The notes beneath the pieces were generated by a model, which had not been told where the DNA came from, did no database searches, and saw nothing but the letters and a program-made list of their open reading frames with translations. Of a stretch of 21,277 bases of DNA, positions 16,117 to 21,277 are shown piece by piece (position 1 is the first letter of the stretch; every line of letters starts with the position of its first letter). Origin of the DNA: CAKAHY01 sp041848045 (lineage in GTDB: Bacteria; Bacillota; Clostridia; Lachnospirales; Lachnospiraceae). The stretch lies in assembly GCA_041848045.1 (NCBI GenBank), contig JBGZHY010000041.1, forward strand, positions 1 to 21,277, written 5' to 3'. The position numbers were made by a program, and so were the translations under genes.

Positions 16117-16145
16117 TTGAAAACTTTTTGCTGATAATATATAAA
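16117..16145 (+). promoter_or_regulatory. Sigma-A-type promoter of the glucosaminidase/cohesin operon
   Basis: TTGAAA (16117-16122, five of six to consensus) is followed by 17 bases and TATAAA (16140-16145, five of six). An alternative reading, TTGCTT (16112-16117, overlapping the same -35) with TAATAT, is weaker. Start of transcription near 16152 leaves about 20 bases of leader with AGGGAG (16158-16163) before the ATG. Confidence 0.65.
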
Positions 16146-16151
16146 AAGTTT
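16121..16151. promoter_or_regulatory. Perfect 9-base inverted repeat spanning the promoter -10
   Basis: AAACTTTTT (16121-16129) and AAAAAGTTT (16143-16151) are exact complements separated by 13 bases, centred on the spacer and -10 region. It could be an operator, or simply reflect A+T-rich promoter composition. Confidence 0.4.
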
Positions 16152-16171
16152 AGAGGCAGGGAGAACAGACA

Positions 16172-18016
16172 ATGAAAAAAAGTCTTTTAAATAGAGGGAA
16201 AAGCATCCCGGCTTGCGTATCGGCATTGTTTCTGAGCCTGAGTTTGCTTATGCCGCAGCAGGTGTTTGCCTATACCGCCAAACAGGGCAGCGTAACGGCA
16301 AGTTCCTTAAATGTACGTGTCGGTGCGGGCACAAGCACGAGTAAAATGGCTACCTTACCCAAGGGCAGCAAGGTGACGGTTATTGATGAAACGGGATCCT
16401 GGTACAAGATACAGTTTACCAGCGGAACTGCCCTTAAGGAGGGCTATGTCCTCAAGACCTACATCAGCTTTGAAGCAGGAGAGCAGAGCAACTACACCAC
16501 AAATGCGGCATTCGAGCAGAAGCTGACAAGCGAGGGCTTTCCCGAAAGCTATAAAAAGCAGCTCAGGCTCTTGCATGCCAAGTACCCGAACTGGGTGTTC
16601 AAAGCCCAAAAGACCGGCATAGACTGGGAGGAAGTGATTCAAAACGAGTCCATTGTCGGCAGAAATCTGGTGCACAGAACGGCGGTGCATTCCTGGAAGT
16701 CCACCGAAGCGGGAGCCTACAACTGGAGCACGCAAACCTGGGTGGGCTTTGATACCAATGCCTGGGTGGCAGCCAGCGAGGGTATTGTGCGCTACTATAT
16801 GGATCCTCGCAATTTTTTGGATGAAACCTATATTTTCCAATTTTTGGATAACGGATACAGCACAAACGGACATGATGTGGCAGGCTTGGAGCAGCTGGTC
16901 AAAGGCAGCTTTCTGGAAAGCAAGGCGGTAGTGGGAACGGTATCCCAAGGGGAAACGGCAAGTCCTGCAGCGGCTTCTGCGGCGGTAAGTCCTGCGGCAA
17001 ATACGGCAAACGCCGCCCAAACGAGCCAGCCTGCAAGCAGCGGCAGTGTCAATCTGCATACGAGCGGTCCGGTTTCGGGTAAGAGCGGCAATGTCAGTCT
17101 GACGCCGCCGGGTTATCGGGCACAGGAGGCGGATTCGGTATACGAAGCGCAGGAGGCAGAGGCTTCCTATGAGGCGAGTGCCGCCAATACGGCGTTTTCG
17201 GATTCCGGCCCGGGCGTGAGCCTATCCTCTCCGGGCAGTTCCGGCGTTACGGTAAATACCGCCAGCGCCAATTACGGCAGCGGTACCTACGTGGATATCA
17301 TTATGCGTGCGGGACAAAGCTCCGGCGTTAATCCATATGTTTTGGCGGCGATGATCATCCAGGAGCAGGGCGTGAACGGAAACAGCGGCTTAATCAGCGG
17401 CAATACTTCGCCTTATCAGGGATATTTTAATTTCTTCAATATAGAGGCTTATCAAAAGGGTGACCAGAGCCCGGTGCAAAGAGGCTTGTGGTGGGCGTCC
17501 CAGAGCGGTTCTTACGGCAGACCGTGGAACAGCAGGGAAAAGGCGATTATAGGCGGTGCGGATTATTACGGCAGCAATTACGTAAAGGCGGGACAGAATA
17601 CCCTTTACTTAAAGAAATTCAATGTTATGGGGGCTAACCGCTATAAGCATCAGTATATGACGAATGTGGAAGGGGCAGCCGGAGAGGGCGCCAAGCTTTC
17701 CAAGGCCTACAGCGATACCCTGAAAAATTCCGCTTTGGAGTTTTGCATACCGATATACAACAATATGCCGGAGTCGCCGGAGCCGATACCGACGGGCAAT
17801 GCTCTTCCGAGTGCAAATGCAGCGACAGGCGGCAATGCAAGCCCTGTACAGACGCCGAATACAGGAACGACGGAAAGCGGCGGCAATGCAGGCACCGGTG
17901 AAACCGGCAGCGGACCGCTTGTGGGACCGGGAGCAAATTTAAGCAGTACAAACAGCAGTACGCAAACACAAAATACCAGCGGGGGACAGAGCAACGTGTC
18001 TTTGGTTGCGCCCTGA
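16172..18016 (+). CDS. Secreted SH3b-domain glucosaminidase-like protein (probable peptidoglycan hydrolase)
   Basis: This 614-residue exported protein has a signal peptide (residues 1-33, likely cut after VFA). A bacterial SH3 domain follows (about 39-100; SSLNVRVGAGTS, GSWYKIQ, EGYVLKTYI), a type that binds cell wall. Next comes a conserved region of unknown role (about 110-250; YPNWVFKAQ, YYMDPRNFL), a long Ala/Ser/Gly/Thr linker (about 255-365), and a lysozyme-like N-acetylglucosaminidase domain (about 370-530) with VNPYVLAAMIIQEQG, where the Glu is the plausible catalytic acid, plus FNFFNI and NYVKAGQNTLYLKKFNV. A Gly/Asn/Ser/Thr tail (about 540-614) ends in NVSLVAP. It probably cleaves the glycan strands of peptidoglycan outside the membrane. 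The ATG follows AGGGAG by eight bases. It is first in a two-gene operon. Confidence 0.88.
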   Translation: MKKSLLNRGKSIPACVSALFLSLSLLMPQQVFAYTAKQGSVTASSLNVRVGAGTSTSKMATLPKGSKVTVIDETGSWYKIQFTSGTALKEGYVLKTYISFEAGEQSNYTTNAAFEQKLTSEGFPESYKKQLRLLHAKYPNWVFKAQKTGIDWEEVIQNESIVGRNLVHRTAVHSWKSTEAGAYNWSTQTWVGFDTNAWVAASEGIVRYYMDPRNFLDETYIFQFLDNGYSTNGHDVAGLEQLVKGSFLESKAVVGTVSQGETASPAAASAAVSPAANTANAAQTSQPASSGSVNLHTSGPVSGKSGNVSLTPPGYRAQEADSVYEAQEAEASYEASAANTAFSDSGPGVSLSSPGSSGVTVNTASANYGSGTYVDIIMRAGQSSGVNPYVLAAMIIQEQGVNGNSGLISGNTSPYQGYFNFFNIEAYQKGDQSPVQRGLWWASQSGSYGRPWNSREKAIIGGADYYGSNYVKAGQNTLYLKKFNVMGANRYKHQYMTNVEGAAGEGAKLSKAYSDTLKNSALEFCIPIYNNMPESPEPIPTGNALPSANAATGGNASPVQTPNTGTTESGGNAGTGETGSGPLVGPGANLSSTNSSTQTQNTSGGQSNVSLVAP

Positions 18017-18031
18017 AGATAGGAGATAAGA

Positions 18032-19486
18032 ATGAAAAAGTATATCAAGCTATACCTTGCTCTGTTATGCAGTTTTCTGTTTGCTTTTACCTATTGTAAT
18101 ATCAGCAGTTATGCATTGGATACAAGGATTTCTTTCAGCGACCCTTCTGCCGTGGCAGGCAGCGAGGTGACGGTTACCATGAAGATTACCAGTCTGGACG
18201 GCGCGACATTGGGGAATGCGTCCCTGATGTTAAGCTATGATACGGCATATCTGGAGTTTTTGGACGGGGACAATGCCCAGGGAGGAGCAGGAGCCATCAA
18301 AATCGGGGCGGGAGCCGACGGACAGACGGAGTGGGTGTATAATCTTCGTTTCCGTGCCTTGCAGGCGGGAGAAACAAGCATTACCGCATCGGAGGAAGAG
18401 GTTTATGATGCGGACGGCAGAGCGGCGACCGTATCCCGAAAGGGAAGTTCCAAGATAAACATCAGCCCGGGTGAGAGCACGGTGGGAAGTGTGGATTTGC
18501 AGAGCCTGAATCTGGGCGCCGTAAGCATCAGCCCGGATTTTGACCCGGCAGTGACCGAGTATACGGCGACAGTGGGAGCGGAAGTCAATACGGTTGCCGT
18601 TTCGGCGGTGGCGGCGGACGGCAGTGCTTCAGTAGAGATTAGCGGCGGCGACAATTTGACCGGCGGACAGAATACGGTTACGGTTACCGTTTCTCTGGGT
18701 GAGAATACAAAGACCTATACCATACAGGTAGAAAAGGTCAGCACCCTTACGGAAAGCCTGTCTTTGGCACAGATTACCGTTTTGGGCAAGACCATATACA
18801 TATATACGCCGGATGAGAGCGTGGCTGAGCCGGAGGGACTGGAGAGAAACGATAACATTGATGTCAATGGTGCCAAGGTAGTGGGCTGGCTTTATCCCGA
18901 GGATAAGGGGGAGAATTTTGTCATACTCTACGGCAGTAATGAAAACGGTGAGAAGGGCTTCTATTCTTATGACAGAAAAGAAAAGACGGTACAGAGGTAT
19001 TTTGCGGCAGGTGAAAGTGTAGATGCTCTTGCCTATACGGCTCTGCAGAGAACCCACAGAATGGCGCAGTATACCATTATCGCCCTGGCATGTTTATTGG
19101 CGATTGTGGTTGCCCTGAGTCTGTTTTTGTTGTTGAGCAGGAAAAGGAAGAGAAGCCGGAAGGAGCGGGAAGTCGAACCGGAGCCTGTACCTCGCAGGGA
19201 GAGCAGGGAGCGCAAAATGGAGGACACCATGCTCTTTGACAGAAGTGTGATTTCGGCTTCCGGGCGGCAAAGCAGACCGAGGAAGGCACAGCCGACCTAC
19301 GAAGAAGATTTGGACATTGTGTCGGATCTGATTGAGGAGGATAGGAGAGCCGAAAAAGATGCCTTCTTGAATCTCGGCAGCCAAAAGCAGGCAGTAAGTC
19401 CGATAGATGGAATAGAAGAAAGGACATCGAAGGCAAAAGCCGTGGATTTGGATGATGATTTTGATGTTCTGGATTGGGACGAGTAG
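18032..19486 (+). CDS. Type I membrane protein with cohesin-like and cadherin-like beta domains
   Basis: This 484-residue protein has a signal peptide (about 1-29, ...SSYA), then a domain resembling cohesins (about 32-145: AGSEVTVTMKITSL, LMLSYDTAYLEFL, LRFRAL...GETSI). A cadherin-like beta-sandwich follows (about 150-235: LQSLNLGAVSISPDFDPAV, TEYTATVGAE, KTYTIQVEK), then a further extracellular segment. One transmembrane helix lies at about 347-368, followed by RKRKRSRK as a stop-transfer signal. The cytoplasmic tail of about 115 residues is charged and ends in a very acidic DLDDDFDVLDWDE. Cohesins bind dockerins in cellulosomes, but no dockerin protein or scaffoldin is nearby, so an envelope-scaffold role next to the glucosaminidase is more likely. 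It starts 15 bases after the glucosaminidase stop, with TAGGAGAT as ribosome binding site, and ends at a terminator. Confidence 0.85.
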   Translation: MKKYIKLYLALLCSFLFAFTYCNISSYALDTRISFSDPSAVAGSEVTVTMKITSLDGATLGNASLMLSYDTAYLEFLDGDNAQGGAGAIKIGAGADGQTEWVYNLRFRALQAGETSITASEEEVYDADGRAATVSRKGSSKINISPGESTVGSVDLQSLNLGAVSISPDFDPAVTEYTATVGAEVNTVAVSAVAADGSASVEISGGDNLTGGQNTVTVTVSLGENTKTYTIQVEKVSTLTESLSLAQITVLGKTIYIYTPDESVAEPEGLERNDNIDVNGAKVVGWLYPEDKGENFVILYGSNENGEKGFYSYDRKEKTVQRYFAAGESVDALAYTALQRTHRMAQYTIIALACLLAIVVALSLFLLLSRKRKRSRKEREVEPEPVPRRESRERKMEDTMLFDRSVISASGRQSRPRKAQPTYEEDLDIVSDLIEEDRRAEKDAFLNLGSQKQAVSPIDGIEERTSKAKAVDLDDDFDVLDWDE

Positions 19487-19523
19487 AAAAAATGCAGGAG
19501 AGGATTCCTCTCTTGCATTTTTT
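19487..19523 (+). terminator. Strong intrinsic terminator ending the envelope operon
   Basis: A 17-base-pair stem (19487-19503 with 19507-19523, one G-T wobble) closes on a three-base ATT loop. The right arm itself ends in TTTTTT and the left arm begins with AAAAAA. It begins directly after the TAG of the preceding gene. Because the arms are A/T-terminated it could act in both directions. Confidence 0.88.
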
Positions 19524-19541
19524 GGCTCTCGGTGTTATACT
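19513..19541 (+). promoter_or_regulatory. Candidate extended -10 promoter of the GntR-clpC unit
   Basis: TATACT (19536-19541, five of six) is preceded by TG one base upstream (19533-19534), an extended -10. Seventeen bases upstream lies TTGCAT (19513-19518), a weak -35 inside the terminator arm. A perfect TTGACA at 19555-19560 also exists, but its matching -10 position abuts the ATG and would leave no ribosome binding site. Confidence 0.45.
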
Positions 19542-19570
19542 AATGCTATAACATTTGACACATTATAACA
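19533..19570. promoter_or_regulatory. Candidate GntR operator: inverted repeat plus an extra half-site
   Basis: TGTTATA (19533-19539) and TATAACA (19547-19553) form a perfect 7-base inverted repeat with a 7-base gap. The half-site TATAACA recurs at 19564-19570, 17 bases further on. The repeat covers the proposed -10 and lies just before a YtrA-type regulator gene; such regulators commonly repress their own operon. Confidence 0.5.
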
Positions 19571-19583
19571 AGAAGGTGCATAT

Positions 19584-19958
19584 ATGGAAATATATATTGA
19601 TTTTAACAGCGATGAAGCATTTTATGTGCAGTTGTGCAATCAGATTATTCTGGGTATTGCCACGGAACGGATACGGGAGGGGGACTCTCTGCCTTCGGTC
19701 AGGCAGTTGGCGGAGGAAATCGGCATCAATATGCATACCGTCAATAAGGCTTATTCCATACTGCGGCAGGAGGGTTTTTTGAAGCTGGACAGGCGAAAAG
19801 GCGCCGTTATCTCCATTGATGTGGATAAGCTGCGTGTGCTCGCACAGATGAAAAAGGAGCTGTCCGTTGTGGTGGCAAGATGTATCTGCAACAATATCAA
19901 CAGGCAGGAAGCGCACGAAATTATAGATGAATTATATGATGAATTTCAGGTAGAATAG
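19584..19958 (+). CDS. GntR-family transcriptional regulator, YtrA subfamily
   Basis: This 124-residue protein consists of an N-terminal winged helix-turn-helix (about 10-75; FYVQLCNQIILGI, GDSLPSVRQLAEEIGINMHTVNKAY, LRQEGFLKLDRRKGAVI) followed by only about 45 residues of helix (about 78-124). That is the short architecture of the YtrA subfamily rather than the larger effector domains of FadR or HutC types. YtrA-type members usually repress operons for ABC transporters or stress functions. The ATG has AGAAGGTG five bases upstream. It is 11 bases before clpC and so is probably cotranscribed with it, and an inverted repeat upstream suggests autoregulation. The effector is unknown. Confidence 0.92.
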   Translation: MEIYIDFNSDEAFYVQLCNQIILGIATERIREGDSLPSVRQLAEEIGINMHTVNKAYSILRQEGFLKLDRRKGAVISIDVDKLRVLAQMKKELSVVVARCICNNINRQEAHEIIDELYDEFQVE

Positions 19959-19969
19959 AAAGGGAAGAC

Positions 19970-21277
19970 ATGGAAGAAAGGTATACACAACAAGCAAAAG
20001 AGGCTTTAAGGCTTGCGAAAGAGGCTGCCCACAGGCTGGGACACCATTTCGTCGGAACGGAGCATATTTTAATCGGTTTGATTGCCGAAGGCAGCGGCGT
20101 GGCTGCCAAGGTGCTGGAGGAAAACGGTGTCAGTGAGAGCAAGCTGACCCAGCTGATTGATCGCCTCATATCCGGGCAGAATAAGGTGGATGTGGAGATT
20201 AAGCATTTGGAATATTCTCCCAAATGTCTGGCGGTATTAGGAGAGGCCTACCAGGAGGCTTTGCGTTTTCAGTCTGCCCTGGTGGGGACGGAGCATATTC
20301 TTCTTGCCATCATCAAAAACAATGAAAGTATTGCCAATCAACTCTTAAAAACCATCAATGTCAACATGCAGAAGCTGTATACGGGCGTGATTGCGGCGAT
20401 GGGTGTGGAAGCCTCCAGAATTGCAAAGGGGGCGGAAAAGGCCTATGAAGAGGAAGGCGGCGGCAGAACTCCTGTGTTGGATAAGTATTCCAGAGATTTG
20501 ACGCAACTGGCAAAGGCGGGCGGCCTGGATCCGGTGGTGGGCAGAGAAAATGAGATGAACCGCCTGATGCAGATTCTCAGCAGAAGAAGCAAAAATAATC
20601 CCTGCCTGATTGGGGAGCCGGGGGTGGGTAAGACTGCCGTGGTAGAAGGACTGGCGCTGAAAATCATAGCGGGAGATGTGCCGGAAACATTGGCGGAAAA
20701 AAGAGTGGTGACCCTGGATTTGTCCGCAATGATTGCGGGCTCCAAATACAGGGGCGAATTTGAAGAACGCATCAAGCGGGTAATGGCGGAGGTGAGCGAA
20801 AGCGGGGATGTGCTTTTGTTTATTGACGAGTTGCACACCATCATCGGCGCCGGCGGCGCAGAGGGGGCGGTGGACGCTTCCAACATCTTGAAACCGGCGC
20901 TGGCAAGGGGAGAAATACAGCTAATCGGCGCTACCACCCTTGAGGAGTATCGCAAGTATATTGAAAAGGATGCCGCTTTGGAGCGGCGCTTTCAGCCGGT
21001 ACATGTGGAGGAACCCGATGAAGAGGACAGCCTGCGGATATTAAAGGGCATTCGTCCGGCGTATGAAGCTCACCACCGTCTGAACATCAGCGACGAGGCC
21101 TTGGCGGCGGCGGTACATCTGTCCGCCCGCTATATTTCCGACAGATTTTTACCGGATAAAGCCATAGATTTGATGGATGAGGCGGCGTCCCGGGCAAGAC
21201 TGCAAAACTTTGTGGAGCCGGAGGAAATCAAGCAGATACAAAACGAGATTCAGAAGCTGGAAGTACAGAAAGAAAAA
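19970..21277 (+). CDS. clpC: ATP-dependent Clp protease ATP-binding subunit ClpC (3'-truncated by the window edge)
   Basis: The first 436 residues are present and the frame is open to the last base. ClpC is an AAA+ unfoldase that feeds proteins to ClpP. The N-domain shows the two Clp_N repeats (each with VGTEHIL, near residues 25 and 105). The first AAA+ module has Walker A GEPGVGKT (215-222), Walker B VLLFIDE (281-287), GSKYRGEFEERIK, IGATTLEEYRKYIEKDAALERRF with the sensor and arginine residues, and LPDKAIDLMDEAASRARL. The last visible residues (EEIKQIQNEIQKLE) look like the start of the M-domain coiled coil. ClpC is favoured over ClpB from the N-domain and context, but the M-domain length is not visible. 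The ATG follows AAAGGGAAG. No ctsR, mcsA or mcsB lies upstream. Confidence 0.94.
   Translation, partial: MEERYTQQAKEALRLAKEAAHRLGHHFVGTEHILIGLIAEGSGVAAKVLEENGVSESKLTQLIDRLISGQNKVDVEIKHLEYSPKCLAVLGEAYQEALRFQSALVGTEHILLAIIKNNESIANQLLKTINVNMQKLYTGVIAAMGVEASRIAKGAEKAYEEEGGGRTPVLDKYSRDLTQLAKAGGLDPVVGRENEMNRLMQILSRRSKNNPCLIGEPGVGKTAVVEGLALKIIAGDVPETLAEKRVVTLDLSAMIAGSKYRGEFEERIKRVMAEVSESGDVLLFIDELHTIIGAGGAEGAVDASNILKPALARGEIQLIGATTLEEYRKYIEKDAALERRFQPVHVEEPDEEDSLRILKGIRPAYEAHHRLNISDEALAAAVHLSARYISDRFLPDKAIDLMDEAASRARLQNFVEPEEIKQIQNEIQKLEVQKEK

Larger units (their letters stand above)
16068..16171 (+). other. Intergenic gap without clear terminator, holding the promoter of the envelope operon
   Basis: This 104-base A+T-rich gap follows the cobalamin operon. 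I see no hairpin followed by a T-run near 16068-16110, so termination of the cobalamin transcript is either factor-dependent or incomplete. The right half holds a promoter and an inverted repeat, listed separately. Confidence 0.5.

Noticed and set aside
18032..19486. Cellulosome scaffoldin
   Set aside because: There is a single cohesin-like domain with a membrane anchor, and no dockerin, carbohydrate-binding module or glycoside hydrolase for plant polymers in the window.

Overview
The window reads as a chromosomal segment of a low-to-moderate G+C Gram-positive anaerobe, most likely a member of the class Clostridia with a Lachnospiraceae-like flavour. The basis is strong AGGAGG-type ribosome binding sites, the anaerobic (CbiD/CbiL/CbiH type) cobalamin route, a secreted SH3b-glucosaminidase paired with a cohesin-like membrane protein, a YtrA-type GntR regulator and ClpC. 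The taxonomic call is an inference from gene content, not from a marker gene. No rRNA, tRNA, CRISPR array, transposase or integrase was seen. No gap between genes reaches 300 bases.

Layout. (1) Positions 1-3136, plus strand: three tightly spaced, visibly A+T-richer genes. They encode a large coiled-coil/glycine-zipper protein cut by the left window edge, a protein with two TerB-like halves, and a glycine/alanine-zipper membrane-type protein. None has an assigned function; together they look like one conserved but uncharacterised module and are the best candidate here for an undescribed system. A hairpin at 3204-3235 terminates it and also serves the convergent MATE gene. (2) 3249-4613, minus strand: a MATE-family efflux transporter. 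(3) 4638-16067, plus strand: a sigma-A-type promoter followed by eleven close-packed or overlapping genes, cobO-cbiD-cbiL-cbiH-cbiJET(fusion)-cbiA-cobT-cobU-cobS-cbiB-aminotransferase. (4) 16117-19523: a two-gene cell-envelope operon (secreted SH3b/glucosaminidase, then a type I membrane protein with a cohesin-like ectodomain), with its own promoter and a strong terminator. (5) 19513-21277: a small YtrA-type GntR regulator 11 bases ahead of clpC, which runs off the right edge.

How the genes work together. The cobalamin operon encodes several ring methylations (CbiL C20, CbiH C17, CbiD C1, CbiE C5, CbiT C15 with decarboxylation), precorrin-6A reduction (CbiJ), a,c-diamide formation (CbiA), adenosylation (CobO), aminopropanol attachment (CbiB) and nucleotide loop assembly (CobT, CobU, CobS). 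CbiF, CbiG, CbiC, CbiP, a cobalt chelatase and a classical CobD are not in the window, so the pathway must be completed elsewhere. No cobalamin riboswitch fits in the short leader. The envelope pair probably acts in peptidoglycan turnover. The GntR-clpC pair probably links a ligand- or stress-sensing repressor to the Clp protease, in place of the usual ctsR-mcsA-mcsB context.
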